A stretch of DNA of 60,072 nt, taken from the NCBI GenBank assembly GCA_012959785.1, contig DUCM01000011.1, positions 1-60,072 of the forward strand, in the 5' to 3' direction. The notes beneath the pieces were generated by a model. It made no database searches, had not been told where the DNA came from, and saw only the letters and a list, made by a program, of their open reading frames with translations. The translations under genes and the position numbers were made by a program. The DNA comes from Planctomycetota bacterium (lineage in GTDB: Bacteria; Planctomycetota; UBA1135; GCA-002686595). Below are positions 44,270 through 53,502 of the stretch, one piece after another. Positions within the stretch are counted from its first letter, which is position 1. Each line of letters opens with the position of its first letter.

Positions 44270-45203
44270 TCCCCTGCGTCGACGGGTGCGCGCCAAGTTT
44301 TTGCGCGCCGCCAGCATCACCAGCGGCATTCTGCCCGAGTGGCTGGCCCGGGGCGGACTCGAACAGGCCGCCTGGCTCTCGCGCTTCACTCGCCATGAAA
44401 AGCGCATCCTCGAGAATCTCACGCGAGCCTACAAGGGCGAACTTGACGCAGGCGAATTGCAACGCATCGCCTCCGGAGTGCGAAGGCACTCGGCGCGCAT
44501 TTTCTACGAGTGGTTGCGGCTCTCCCGCGGGAGTGAACTCGAAGGGGCCTGGCTCGACTCTGTCGTGCGCACTGACTCGTCGCTGCAAATCCTCGATGAA
44601 GCCGTCGCCAACGGCCGGGGCGCATTGATCGTCACGGCCCACATCGGCAACTGGGAACTGCTGGCCGCTACCCTCGTACGCCGCGGCATTCGAGGGGCCG
44701 TGGTCGGCCTCGAGCGCAAGCGCGATCCAGGATCAATCTGGCTCTCGGACATGCGCCGGGCCTACGGCGTGGAGACCATCCCGCAACACTCCCACCCTCG
44801 CGAATTGATGCGGGTGCTGGAGGGGGGCGGCAGCGTGGGCCTCGTGTGCGACCTGGAGGTGCGCCGCCTGGCCGGTGAATTCCTGCCCTTCTTCGAAGTG
44901 CCAGCCCTGACCATGATCGCCCCCGCGGCCCTGGCCCGAGCGCGCCGCTTACCCTTGATCCCCGTGCGCTGCGTGCTCCCCGAGCCCGGCAGCGACCATT
45001 ACTTGCTGCGAGTCGAAGAGCCCATTGAACGCGACTGGAGCCTGCCGCGCCGCGAGGCCACCAGCGAGCATATGCAGCGGGTCCTGGGAATCTTCGAGCG
45101 CTGGATCAGGGAGACCCCCGAGCAGTGGGCCTGGCACCAGGCTCGCTGGCAAGCGAAGGTGGGCCAAATAGACGCCCTGCCCCTGGGAGCGCCCCGGGAT
45201 TGA
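44262..45203 (+). CDS. lysophospholipid/lipid A acyltransferase (LpxL/HtrB-like)
   Basis: A 313-residue enzyme starting at GTG inside the end of the kinase gene. The active site is VTAHIGNWELLAATL, the HxxxxE form of the HX4D/E motif of LpxL-type acyltransferases. Also seen: VGLERKRDPGSIWLSDMRRAYGVETIP, GLVCDLEVRRLAGEFLPFFEVPA and the terminal ETPEQWAWHQARW, close to the family's W-x-W-x-H-x-R-W block. The N-terminus may be a membrane-associated helix. It would add a secondary acyl chain to a lipid A precursor, consistent with the surrounding LPS genes. Confidence 0.9.
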   Translation: MADPLRRRVRAKFLRAASITSGILPEWLARGGLEQAAWLSRFTRHEKRILENLTRAYKGELDAGELQRIASGVRRHSARIFYEWLRLSRGSELEGAWLDSVVRTDSSLQILDEAVANGRGALIVTAHIGNWELLAATLVRRGIRGAVVGLERKRDPGSIWLSDMRRAYGVETIPQHSHPRELMRVLEGGGSVGLVCDLEVRRLAGEFLPFFEVPALTMIAPAALARARRLPLIPVRCVLPEPGSDHYLLRVEEPIERDWSLPRREATSEHMQRVLGIFERWIRETPEQWAWHQARWQAKVGQIDALPLGAPRD

Positions 45204-45243
45204 CGGCCGCGGCTCCACGGCCGAGACTAGGAGAGCCAGCCCC

Positions 45244-46311
45244 ATGCACATCGCCTTCCTACACCCCGACCTCGCTGTCACCAACGGAACAGAGCGCCTG
45301 ATCGCCACGGTCAAGGCCGCCGTGGCCGAGGGCGCGCGAGTCAGCCTCCTGACCCGTCGCGGCCCGCGGGCGCTGGCCCTCGAGGCGGCCGGGGCCCAGA
45401 TCCTGGAAGCCGAGTTACCCACCGAGCCAGCCCTGGGCATTTTTGCCCAGCGGCGCACGGCTTCACTACTGAAAGAACTGGCGCCCGATCTCCTGCACAC
45501 CACCGATGGTTCTCTCGCTCCGCTCACCGCGCGTTTGGCCGAGCGAGTTGCACGGCCTTATATGGTGGAGGTCATGCGCCCGGTGCTCAACTCTTCGCTT
45601 TCGGCCACGAAATGGCTGCAGACGATTCTGGTGCCCTGCGAGACCTTCATCGAAGGTGCAGTCAACCGCGCTGGCGCCAGTCGCCAGACTCTGGAGGTCC
45701 TCCCCCACGCTCCCGACCTCGAGCGCTCCTGGTCGCCGCGATCCCTGAGCGAAGTCGAGCGACCGGTGGTCGCCACCCTCGGCACCCTCGACGAATTTCA
45801 CGGCACGCTCGTGTTCCTCGAAGCCGCTCGGCGCATGAAGCGCGCCGGGCGCAAACTGACCTATCTCGTGCTGGGCGAAGGTTCAGCCGAAATGGACCTG
45901 CGCCGGCGGGTGCGCGAACTCGACCTCGGGGAAGATGTCATCATCGCCGCGCCATCCATGCCCGCGGGCGGCCAGGGTCTCGCGGAAATCGACCTGCATG
46001 TTTCCTGCGTCACTTCAGGCAGCCCGGGCTGGTGCGCGGTGCAGGCTTTGGGCCTCGGCATACCCTCGGTCTTCTCCGCGGTCAACTGCACCTTTGCCCT
46101 GATCGAGGACAAGAACAATGGTCTGCTCGTGGAGCGCAACCGTCCCGAGAAACTCGCCGAACAACTAGATGTGTTTCTGGACAACCCCCGCGCCGCCCGG
46201 CGCATGGGCACTGTGGCCCGCCAGTCCATGCGCCAACGCGAACTCGCCGAGCCCTTCGCCAAGCGCCTGACCGAACTCTGGGACCGGGCTTTGGCTGGCG
46301 CCAAGTCCTGA
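45244..46311 (+). CDS. family 4 glycosyltransferase
   Basis: A 355-residue GT-B fold enzyme. The N-terminal domain begins HIAFLHPDLAVTNGTERLI (acceptor side). The C-terminal donor domain shows ATLGTLDEFHGTLVFLEAARRMK, YLVLGEGSAEMDLRRRV, and SGSPGWCAVQALGLGIPSVFS with VNCTFALIEDKNNGLLVERN where GT4 members have the nucleotide-binding EAxxxG region. A clear Shine-Dalgarno AGGAG (45230-45234) precedes the ATG by 9 bases. It is third in a + strand run with the kinase and acyltransferase, so probably builds surface polysaccharide or LPS core. Confidence 0.85.
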   Translation: MHIAFLHPDLAVTNGTERLIATVKAAVAEGARVSLLTRRGPRALALEAAGAQILEAELPTEPALGIFAQRRTASLLKELAPDLLHTTDGSLAPLTARLAERVARPYMVEVMRPVLNSSLSATKWLQTILVPCETFIEGAVNRAGASRQTLEVLPHAPDLERSWSPRSLSEVERPVVATLGTLDEFHGTLVFLEAARRMKRAGRKLTYLVLGEGSAEMDLRRRVRELDLGEDVIIAAPSMPAGGQGLAEIDLHVSCVTSGSPGWCAVQALGLGIPSVFSAVNCTFALIEDKNNGLLVERNRPEKLAEQLDVFLDNPRAARRMGTVARQSMRQRELAEPFAKRLTELWDRALAGAKS

Positions 46312-46316
46312 AGCGA

Positions 46317-47651
46317 CTACAAGAGGCCCGCTGCGGTGGCCGCGGCCTTGATGCGCGGATCGCGGCAGAGGGCGTCGAATTGCCAGGGTCGGTCGCGTTG
46401 GTAGCCACCGAGATGCAGATCCGTCAGGGGCACACCCGCATGGTTGACCATCTTGAGCAGGGCGTCGGTGGCCTGGTTGCGCATCGTGTCATCGCCAATT
46501 TTGGTGATGACCTGCACCAACCACTCCACCGCCTCGCCGTACTCCTCGCGCTCCCACAAGTAGCGTGACTGCAACATGCGATCGGTGAAGTACTCCTGGC
46601 GCTCGGCGATTTGGGTGTCGAACATGGCCGTCACGGCATCGCCGTCGGAGCCCGAAGAACGCCGCTGCACATCCTCGAGCAATTTGAAGACCGCCGCATA
46701 GTCCCGCGGCTTGCCGGCGGTAAGCATGTGAACTTCCCAGGTCACATCTTCCACATCATTGGGCTGGGTGAGTTCGGCCTTGTCCATCCAGCGCTCGCGA
46801 AAGCGCTTCAGCCAGCCGAGATCCGGGTGCTGGGGGTACTTGGCGCTGAACTCGTCGCAACGCTTGATGAAGAGGCGCACCTTGGCGCGAGGGACATCGC
46901 GGCCCTTGAGGTACTTCTTTTCGTAGCCCTTGAGTTGGGTTTCCATCCACTTGGTGCCGTGGATGTTCCAGGCTGCCACCTCGGCGAGGTGTTGAGCTTC
47001 CTCGATCTTCTCACGCAAGGCGGCGGTCTGGGCACGCAGTTTGGCATCGGACTTGGCGGGATCGATGTGACCGAGTTCGTCCATAGCCTTGAGCAGGGCG
47101 CGGTGGTTGTAGGCCTCGAGGGCGGCCATGTAGCTGATTTTGGGGTCGTACTCCGGCGAGCGATCCTTGAGCCAGGCGGTGCCCACGAAGTAACCGACGA
47201 CACCGATCAGCGTGAGAATTGCAAGCACCATCCAGGTTGGTAGCCCCTTTTGAATCGTGCGGCGGCGATGCTCGATAGTCGGTTGTCGCTCGCTCTTGGG
47301 TGTCAGGCGCGCCTTGGTACTCTTGGCTGCCGCAGCGGATGCCCGCGGCGCTTCGGCCGGCGCTCCCGCCGCTTGCATGCGAAATATCGCAGAACCGATG
47401 GAGAACTCGGCCTGCTCAGGCAAACGCGTGGCCTTTGTTATCGACTTGCCGTGGACCTTGGGAGGCGTAACACCGGGACGCGGGATCAAGGTCAGGCCCT
47501 CGGCATCCAGCTTGAGTTCGGCGTGGACCTCGGCGACATCCGGGGACTTCAGGGTCAGGGAGCAGGACTCGCCACTGCCGATGGTTAGCCTACCCGGATG
47601 CAGATTGAAGGCCCGTTGCGTGCCGCCTTCTTCGAGGATCAATCTTGCCAT
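46317..47651 (-). CDS. FHA-domain membrane protein
   Basis: A 444-residue protein. Residues 1-92 form an FHA-like beta sandwich (FNLHPGRLTIGSGESCSLTL, VHAELKLDAEGLTLIPRPG), a phosphothreonine-binding module; the usual GR...S...H pattern is partly kept. A basic linker leads to one membrane helix (about 140-160, MVLAILTLIGVVGYFVGTAWL). The remaining 280 residues are helical and TPR-like, outside the cytoplasm if the FHA domain is inside. It is last in the UvrD operon and overlaps the CAP gene's end by 13 bases. It could link kinase signalling to the envelope (inference). Confidence 0.8.
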   Translation of the reverse strand: MARLILEEGGTQRAFNLHPGRLTIGSGESCSLTLKSPDVAEVHAELKLDAEGLTLIPRPGVTPPKVHGKSITKATRLPEQAEFSIGSAIFRMQAAGAPAEAPRASAAAAKSTKARLTPKSERQPTIEHRRRTIQKGLPTWMVLAILTLIGVVGYFVGTAWLKDRSPEYDPKISYMAALEAYNHRALLKAMDELGHIDPAKSDAKLRAQTAALREKIEEAQHLAEVAAWNIHGTKWMETQLKGYEKKYLKGRDVPRAKVRLFIKRCDEFSAKYPQHPDLGWLKRFRERWMDKAELTQPNDVEDVTWEVHMLTAGKPRDYAAVFKLLEDVQRRSSGSDGDAVTAMFDTQIAERQEYFTDRMLQSRYLWEREEYGEAVEWLVQVITKIGDDTMRNQATDALLKMVNHAGVPLTDLHLGGYQRDRPWQFDALCRDPRIKAAATAAGLL

Positions 47652-49894
47652 GATTCCAGATTGGCCGTGAAGCCAGAGTCGGTTCCAAAGTTTTGGGTCC
47701 AGTAAGCACCGCTGAGGCCCGAGGCCATCTCTCGGTGTCCCGGCATGAGAATGTTGCGGTGGTGTCCGCTGGAATGTATCCAGCCGTCGTGGGCGCCATC
47801 GGGTGACCCGCCCCCCATGTAGCAGTTCTCGGATGCGCCCCGGTCGTACCCCACCAGGCGCATGCGGTCGAAGGGCGAGCGGCGATCGGGGTCACCTTTT
47901 TCGAAGTGTCCAAAGTCGCCAGTGAGCGCCATGTAGTCCGAGTGCATTCCAGCGGAGTGCTGCAAGAGCGGGTTCCAGGCCAAGGCCCGGTGACCGAACA
48001 TCTTGCGGTACTCGTTGGTGATCTCCACCTGGCGTTGTTCCGTGCGGTCGCTGATCTGTTCCTCGCTGTAAAGGTCGGAGTTCTTCCACAGCCTCTGGCA
48101 GTAGGAATCCACAATGCGGTTGTAACGCAAGTCGTCGCGCTCGGCAGGGTCCCAGGCAAATCCAGCCAGGCTGACACGCTCTAAATCGAGGGGCAGGGAC
48201 CAGATCCAGGCGGGAAACCCGGTGGGCAGATCCAGCAGGGCACCCTGGTCCTGACCGTGCTCTAGCGTCCAGGACAGATCTCCAAGTGCGGCGCGAAAGC
48301 CCGCGGGCAGTTTGACCTGGTCCTTGGAATCCCAGATCTGGCGCACAGCGCCCACCAACTCGTCCACCCGGCGCTGCACCGACCAATACAGGCGCGCCTT
48401 GTCCGGCGGACATTCGGGTGGACGGTAGGGGTAGAAGTACTCCTCCTCGTCAAATATCAACTCGAGGGCCAACTTGCGGCGGGCATCGAGTTCGCGTCGT
48501 AGTTTTGAGAGGCCTACGAGGCTCTTCAAGGTCCCACCCTTTTCGACGGTCTTCAGGGCGCGCGACCATTGGCGCTCGAGCAGCGCGCCGCGATTGTCCA
48601 CGGCGTCGGGGCCGAGGTCGAGGAGCGCATCCCAGATTTCCTGGCGATCGGCACCGGGTTTCGCCTTCTTGAACTTGCGCTCAAGGCTGGCGAGCAGGAC
48701 CTTGGCCTTGGCGTCGAGGTAGTCCGCAAGGGCGACCCAACGCTTGCTGTTCCAAACATAGCCACCGGCCGGAACGGCTTCGCCGCGCTGGCTGGCCACG
48801 AGTTGCCAGGCGTCGGGTTCGAGAATCAGACCTTCGTCCACGAAACGCGCCAGGACCGCCAGGGCTCCGCTCGGGCCGGCTCCATCGCCGCGCAGAAGGC
48901 GCTCGTCGAGCAGCCCCAGTTGGGCCTCCCCGGAGAGCTGGGCGAGGTTGGCCGCGCGCTTGAGTTGGCTCAAGGGCCAAGCCGACCAACTCACGGGACC
49001 GTCCTTGAGTTGCAGGATGACCTCGTTGCCGTCGAGCAGGTTGAGCTCCAGTGCATACTTCGCCGCCATGTGCGTGCGGGCAGCGAGGATCTCGGCGCGC
49101 AACTGCAAGCGCCGCTCGATGCTGCGCATGCAGCCGATCAGGGCGTCGCGCTCGGGCCCGGCAGGGGCTGCCAGGGAAACTTTGAGATAAAGCGCCAGAG
49201 CTCCCGCCAGGTCGCCGCCGCGGGCCAGGGCCGCAGCGCCTTCGGCGTCGCCCTCGAGGGGGACTGGGCTTGTGGCGACCGCAGTGGGTTGGGCGGCGCG
49301 AGGTGCGGATTCGGGTTCGGGTTCTGGCTCGGGTTCTGAAGTTGCGGCGATCTCTAAATGCGCGGCGGGCTCGGGAGACTCGACGGCGAGCGAGGCCCTC
49401 GACTCCAGCGCTTGCTCCGGCTCCAGATCTTCAAGGGGGCCTTCAAAGTCCGTCTCATCTCGCCGCCCAGAACGGTTCGAACTAAAACGAATCTTGGTGT
49501 GAGCGCGACTGGCGCGGTTGGCGGCGGCGCGGTCCACGGAACTCGAGATACCCCGCTCGATCCACTGCCTCGCGATCGGATCCTGGGTTCGCTTGAGAAT
49601 CCGCTCGAGTTCGGCGCGCTCGGCTTCTGGATCCTCCTGGGCCAGTTGCTCCAGGCGCGCTTGCAGATCCACGCGCGCCACGCGACCCGCGGCGATCTCA
49701 CGGCGCAACGCTTCCGCTTCTGGACCCGAGGCGCCGCCCAAGAAGGTTTCGGCGGTGTCGATGTTACCGATGCTGAACTGATAACGAGCGTCCCCCACGG
49801 AGGACGAATCGCAGGAGCCCAGCAGGCCGCCGCAAAGCAGCAGCGCGAGAGCAAGCGTCCAAGATGGCCGCCAACGGCAGGATTGAAGGGTCAT
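47639..49894 (-). CDS. large lipoprotein with C-terminal CAP (SCP/PR-1) domain
   Basis: A 751-residue lipoprotein (lipobox GGLLGSC, about residue 28). Residues 150-245 are acidic and Pro/Ala-rich (SEPEPEPEPESAPRA). The middle, about 250-600, is helical with no family I recognise. The last 130 residues are a CAP domain: TNEYRKMFGHRALAWNPLLQHSAGMHSDYM, GHFEKGDPDRRSPFDRMRLVGYD, SENCYMGGG, and WIHSSGHHRNILMPGHREMASGLSG with the conserved His pair. Extracellular CAP proteins have varied binding roles. It sits 12 bases after the sigma-54-type ATPase gene and overlaps the FHA gene. Confidence 0.85.
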   Translation of the reverse strand: MTLQSCRWRPSWTLALALLLCGGLLGSCDSSSVGDARYQFSIGNIDTAETFLGGASGPEAEALRREIAAGRVARVDLQARLEQLAQEDPEAERAELERILKRTQDPIARQWIERGISSSVDRAAANRASRAHTKIRFSSNRSGRRDETDFEGPLEDLEPEQALESRASLAVESPEPAAHLEIAATSEPEPEPEPESAPRAAQPTAVATSPVPLEGDAEGAAALARGGDLAGALALYLKVSLAAPAGPERDALIGCMRSIERRLQLRAEILAARTHMAAKYALELNLLDGNEVILQLKDGPVSWSAWPLSQLKRAANLAQLSGEAQLGLLDERLLRGDGAGPSGALAVLARFVDEGLILEPDAWQLVASQRGEAVPAGGYVWNSKRWVALADYLDAKAKVLLASLERKFKKAKPGADRQEIWDALLDLGPDAVDNRGALLERQWSRALKTVEKGGTLKSLVGLSKLRRELDARRKLALELIFDEEEYFYPYRPPECPPDKARLYWSVQRRVDELVGAVRQIWDSKDQVKLPAGFRAALGDLSWTLEHGQDQGALLDLPTGFPAWIWSLPLDLERVSLAGFAWDPAERDDLRYNRIVDSYCQRLWKNSDLYSEEQISDRTEQRQVEITNEYRKMFGHRALAWNPLLQHSAGMHSDYMALTGDFGHFEKGDPDRRSPFDRMRLVGYDRGASENCYMGGGSPDGAHDGWIHSSGHHRNILMPGHREMASGLSGAYWTQNFGTDSGFTANLESWQD

Positions 49895-49906
49895 GGGTGC
49901 AGCGAG

Positions 49907-50809
49907 TCAGCCTTTGCCGCCCAGGGCTTGGGATAAATCATCAGCGTCGATCTTACCCTCCGAGAAGACCGCCGCGCGGCGCAACTCGTTTTCGAACTCG
50001 CGCACATTGCCCGGCCAGGCGTAGGCCTCCAAGAGCGCCAAGGCAGCGGGGGTCAATTCGAACTCACGGCCGAATTCGCAGCGCATTTTGGATGTAAAAA
50101 AACGCGCCAAGAGCGCCACATCACCGGCCCGCTCGCGCAGGGGCGGCAGGTCGATACAGATCACGCTCAAGCGATAGTAGAGGTCCTCGCGGAACTCGTG
50201 GCTCTCGCAGAGGGCCAGCAGGTCCTTGTTGGTGGCAGCCACCAGGCGTACATCGACTGTTTGGATCTTGTTGGAGCCCACCGGGCGCACCTCGCCGTTC
50301 TGCAAGACGCGCAAGAGCTTGGCCTGCATCTCGAGGGGCATGTCGCCAATCTCATCGAGAAAACAAGTGCCCTTGTCGGCGCTGACGAAAGTTCCCTTGC
50401 GGTCCATGATGGCGCCGGTGAAGGCTCCCTTGACATGGCCGAAGAGTTCGCTCTCGAGCAGGTTGGCGGGAATCGCGGCGCAGTTTTCAGCCACGAAGGC
50501 CTCGTCGGCCCGCGGCGAAGCGCTGTGCAGGGCGCGGGCTACCAGTTCCTTGCCCGTGCCAGTTTCGCCGTGGACGAGGACCGAGATTTCCGCCGCCGCT
50601 GCCTTCTCCAAGAGATCGTAGACTGCTTCCATGGCCGGGCTGGCACCGATCATGCCGAATCGGCCGGGGAACTCGCCCGGCTCTTCGGCTGGCTTGGAGG
50701 CCTGCATGGCAGCGCGCCAGGCGGCGCGCAGCGCGCCGCTTTCGCCGGCCTCGCGGGCTTCGGCCACCAGAGCCCGCAGGCGCTCGGCCCGTGACGCGGC
50801 GGCGCTCAC
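49907..50809 (-). CDS. minimal sigma-54 interacting AAA+ ATPase without sensor or DNA-binding domain
   Basis: A 300-residue protein that is essentially only the NtrC-type central domain. Walker A is GETGTGKE (81-88), the sigma-54 contact loop GAFTGA is at 128-133 in [15 protein letters not shown], Walker B is CFLDEIGD (149-156), and the arginine finger region is [11 protein letters not shown]. It ends shortly after [20 protein letters not shown] sequence ([15 protein letters not shown]) with no Fis-type helix-turn-helix. The 50 N-terminal residues are Ala-rich and not a receiver or GAF domain. GTG 50809 overlaps the UvrD stop (GTGA). It would activate RNA polymerase-sigma-54 from solution or through a partner. 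Confidence 0.88.
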   Translation of the reverse strand: MSAAASRAERLRALVAEAREAGESGALRAAWRAAMQASKPAEEPGEFPGRFGMIGASPAMEAVYDLLEKAAAAEISVLVHGETGTGKELVARALHSASPRADEAFVAENCAAIPANLLESELFGHVKGAFTGAIMDRKGTFVSADKGTCFLDEIGDMPLEMQAKLLRVLQNGEVRPVGSNKIQTVDVRLVAATNKDLLALCESHEFREDLYYRLSVICIDLPPLRERAGDVALLARFFTSKMRCEFGREFELTPAALALLEAYAWPGNVREFENELRRAAVFSEGKIDADDLSQALGGKG

Positions 50810-53028
50810 GCGAGAACCTCCAGCTTGGCGTACTGCAAGAGCAACTGCTTGTCGCCGCTACCGGGAAACAGGATCGTGGCCCGGGCGTTGACCCCCGAGC
50901 CCATCAGGCGCTGCACAGTACCCAACCCAAAGTGCGCGTGGCGCACGCGATCGCCCACTTGTAGGGCACCGTATTCGCCGACTGGTGCCTCGAAGGCGCC
51001 CAGCATCTTGGTCTCGTCTGCGTCGGGTTCAAAGCCCTCCAACAACTCGCTCGGCACCTCGTCCAAGAAGCGCGAAGCCATCCTGGCGCTGGTTTGCCCA
51101 AAGTGCATGCGGTTGATGGCGTAGCTCAGGAACAGGCGCTGCTTGGCCCGGGTCAGGCCCACATAGAACAGTCGGCGTTCCTCCTCGAGGCCCGCATCGC
51201 CCTCGGAGTCCGAGATCGAGCGACTGTGGGGCAGGAGTTCCTCTTCGAGACCGGCGATGAAGACCGCCGGAAATTCGAGGCCCTTGGCGGCGTGCAAGGT
51301 CATCAGCGAGACGCGATCCTGCCCTTCGTTCTGGCCATCGATCTCGCTCACCAAAGAGATGTCCTCCAGGAATCCGCGCAGGCCACCCGTGGGGTAGAGA
51401 CGATCGTACTCGCGGGCATAGGAGTGTAATTCCTCGACATTGGCCTCGCGGTCGTCGCGGTTGCCATCGTCGAGTTCGGCCATCCAAGCCTCGAACTCCA
51501 TCTCTTCGATGAGCGCCTCGAGGGCGCCCTGGGCATCGAGGTCGCGGGCGCCTTCTAGACGCTCCATCAAGTTGGCAAACCCCGCCAGCCCCTTCTTGGC
51601 GCGGCCGCGCACGCCCTCCAGGGCTTCGGGGGAACCGGCCGCGGCGAGCATGGAGACGCGGCGATCGGCAGCCCAGTTGGCCAAGGTCAAGAGGCCCTTG
51701 TCCCCCACCCCGCGCTTGGGGACATTTACGATGCGCCGGAAAGCCACATCGTCCACAGGATTGATCAGCAATTTGAGATGGCTAATAAGGTCGCGGACCT
51801 CACGCCGGGCGTAGAACTCGACGCCGCCCACGATGTTGTAGGGAATCCGGGCCAGGGCCAACTGGCTCTCGAGAGCGCGCTGCATAAAGTTGGCCCGGTA
51901 GAAGATGGCCACATCGCTGTAGCGCATGCCGTCCACCGCGAGACCCTTGATCTGCATGGCGATCTGGCGGCCTTCGTCATTTTCGTCGCCGCACTCGGAT
52001 AGAGCGATCAAGTCGCCCTCCCCTGCCGCGGTGAACAGACCCTTGGATTTGCGTTCCTGGTTGTGGCGGATGACGGCGTCGGCGGCCTTGAGGATCGTTC
52101 CGGTGGAGCGGTAGTTTTGTTCGAGCTTGACGACCTTGGGGGCGCCGGCATCGCGCTCGAAGTCGAGGATGTTGCGGATATCCGCCCCACGCCAGGCGTA
52201 GATCGACTGGTCAGGATCGCCGCACACTGCCAGGTTGCCGTGATAGCTGGAGAGGTGTCGGGTTAGGCGATACTGCACCCGGTTGGTGTCCTGATACTCG
52301 TCCACCATCACGAAACGAAAGCGGCTTGCGTAGGCATCGCGCAGGCCCGGGCGTGTGTCGAACAGCTCGAGCACCTTGAGCAGAAGATCATCGAAGTCCA
52401 GGGCATTGCCTGCGCGCAGCGCATCTTCGTAGGCCTTGTAGACCCGGGAGAAGACTTCTTCTTCCATGCCGCCGCTGGCCTGGGGGGCCTCGCCAGCGTG
52501 CTCGTTCTTCCATTCACTTATCCAGCCGCCTACGAGGGCAGGGCGGAATTGGGTCGTATCGTAGTTCGCCTCGCGCAGAAGCTTCTTCAAGAGCTGGTTG
52601 CGGTCCGATGTGTCGTAGATCGAGAAATCGCTGGTCCAGTCCCCCAGAGCTGCGATCTCGCGGCGCAGGATGCGCGCGCACATGGAGTGGAAGGTGCTGA
52701 TCCAGAGCCCACTACTGCCTGGCAAGAGCGCCTCGACGCGCAGACGCATCTCCTTCGCGGCCTTGTTGGTAAAGGTAATGGCGAGCACTTCCTCGGGCCG
52801 CACGCCGCGCTCCCGAATGAGCCAGGCGATGCGTTGGGTCACCACGCGGGTCTTGCCTGAACCAGGGCCGGCGAGAATCAGGAGCGGACCCTCTGCGTGG
52901 GTGACGGCTTCTCGTTGGGGCTCGTTCAAACCCTCGAGAAGCGCGGGGGAGGAGCTGGCTTGGGCCTCGGCCTCGCCAGCGAGCGGGGCCTCCTTGGCCA
53001 TGCGTTGTAAGTCCATCCAGTCGACCAT
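50806..53028 (-). CDS. uvrD: UvrD/PcrA-type superfamily 1 DNA helicase
   Basis: A 740-residue 3'-5' helicase of DNA repair. Motif I is [22 protein letters not shown], Ia [92 protein letters not shown] and [22 protein letters not shown]. The C-terminus is a Tudor-like polymerase-binding module typical of PcrA/UvrD ([18 protein letters not shown]). The N-terminus has 30 extra residues. It heads an operon with the sigma-54-type ATPase, the CAP lipoprotein and the FHA protein. TAGAAT lies 10 nt before the ATG, with no Shine-Dalgarno. Confidence 0.95.
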   Translation of the reverse strand: MVDWMDLQRMAKEAPLAGEAEAQASSSPALLEGLNEPQREAVTHAEGPLLILAGPGSGKTRVVTQRIAWLIRERGVRPEEVLAITFTNKAAKEMRLRVEALLPGSSGLWISTFHSMCARILRREIAALGDWTSDFSIYDTSDRNQLLKKLLREANYDTTQFRPALVGGWISEWKNEHAGEAPQASGGMEEEVFSRVYKAYEDALRAGNALDFDDLLLKVLELFDTRPGLRDAYASRFRFVMVDEYQDTNRVQYRLTRHLSSYHGNLAVCGDPDQSIYAWRGADIRNILDFERDAGAPKVVKLEQNYRSTGTILKAADAVIRHNQERKSKGLFTAAGEGDLIALSECGDENDEGRQIAMQIKGLAVDGMRYSDVAIFYRANFMQRALESQLALARIPYNIVGGVEFYARREVRDLISHLKLLINPVDDVAFRRIVNVPKRGVGDKGLLTLANWAADRRVSMLAAAGSPEALEGVRGRAKKGLAGFANLMERLEGARDLDAQGALEALIEEMEFEAWMAELDDGNRDDREANVEELHSYAREYDRLYPTGGLRGFLEDISLVSEIDGQNEGQDRVSLMTLHAAKGLEFPAVFIAGLEEELLPHSRSISDSEGDAGLEEERRLFYVGLTRAKQRLFLSYAINRMHFGQTSARMASRFLDEVPSELLEGFEPDADETKMLGAFEAPVGEYGALQVGDRVRHAHFGLGTVQRLMGSGVNARATILFPGSGDKQLLLQYAKLEVLA

Positions 53029-53038
53029 TGCGCTAGAG

Positions 53039-53044
53039 ATTCTA
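53039..53044 (-). promoter_or_regulatory. -10-like box TAGAAT before uvrD
   Basis: Ten nt before the ATG at 53028, in the 71-bp divergent spacer shared with clpS. Candidate promoter of the uvrD operon. Confidence 0.4.
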
Positions 53045-53086
53045 CTCGGGCGGAGGCCCCAGTTGGAGTTCTCGGTGCCTCCTCGT

Positions 53087-53092
53087 TACCCT
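53087..53092 (+). promoter_or_regulatory. -10-like box TACCCT, 7 nt before the clpS ATG
   Basis: Spacing would place the transcription start at the ATG at 53100. Weak box, notable because the same arrangement recurs at other genes here. Confidence 0.3.
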
Positions 53093-53099
53093 CGGCAGC

Positions 53100-53393
53100 A
53101 TGGGCTGCGCCGAGGCGGAGACAATTGAGGAGACGCGAACCAGTCACGCGCCCATGTGGAAGGTCTTGTTCCATAACGACGACCTGACCCCCATGGACTT
53201 CGTGACCGGGGTCTTGATGCGCTGGTTTGGCCACGAATCTAGCGCGGCCACATCCATCATGCTCGCCATCCACACACGCGGGATCGGCCTGGCTGGGGTC
53301 TACCCCAGGGAAATCGCCGAGCTCAAGCAGGCTCAGGTGATCTCCGCGGCGCGGCCCCACTACCCCCTGCGGGTCACCCTGGAGCCCGCCTGA
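53100..53393 (+). CDS. clpS: ATP-dependent Clp protease adaptor ClpS
   Basis: A 97-residue adaptor that delivers N-degron proteins to ClpA/ClpP or a ClpC-type unfoldase. The core is complete: MWKVLFHNDDLTPMDFVTGVL (the HNDD-x-T/S-M motif that binds N-terminal residues), MLAIHTRGIGLAGVYPREIAE and the last strand YPLRVTLEP. An 18-residue N-terminal extension, the part that enters the Clp unfoldase, precedes the core. No clpA gene is in the window. It is followed 109 bases later by the coiled-coil and MamK-like genes on the same strand. Confidence 0.93.
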   Translation: MGCAEAETIEETRTSHAPMWKVLFHNDDLTPMDFVTGVLMRWFGHESSAATSIMLAIHTRGIGLAGVYPREIAELKQAQVISAARPHYPLRVTLEPA

Positions 53394-53502
53394 GGAGGTT
53401 CCCCGCGGCCTTCCCCCGAGTCGGGGTCAAGACGGGCCGCCCTCGCGGCCGAATAGTGACTGGTGAGCGGCCGGGAGTCCATACCCCCGCCGCGCCAGAG
53501 CC

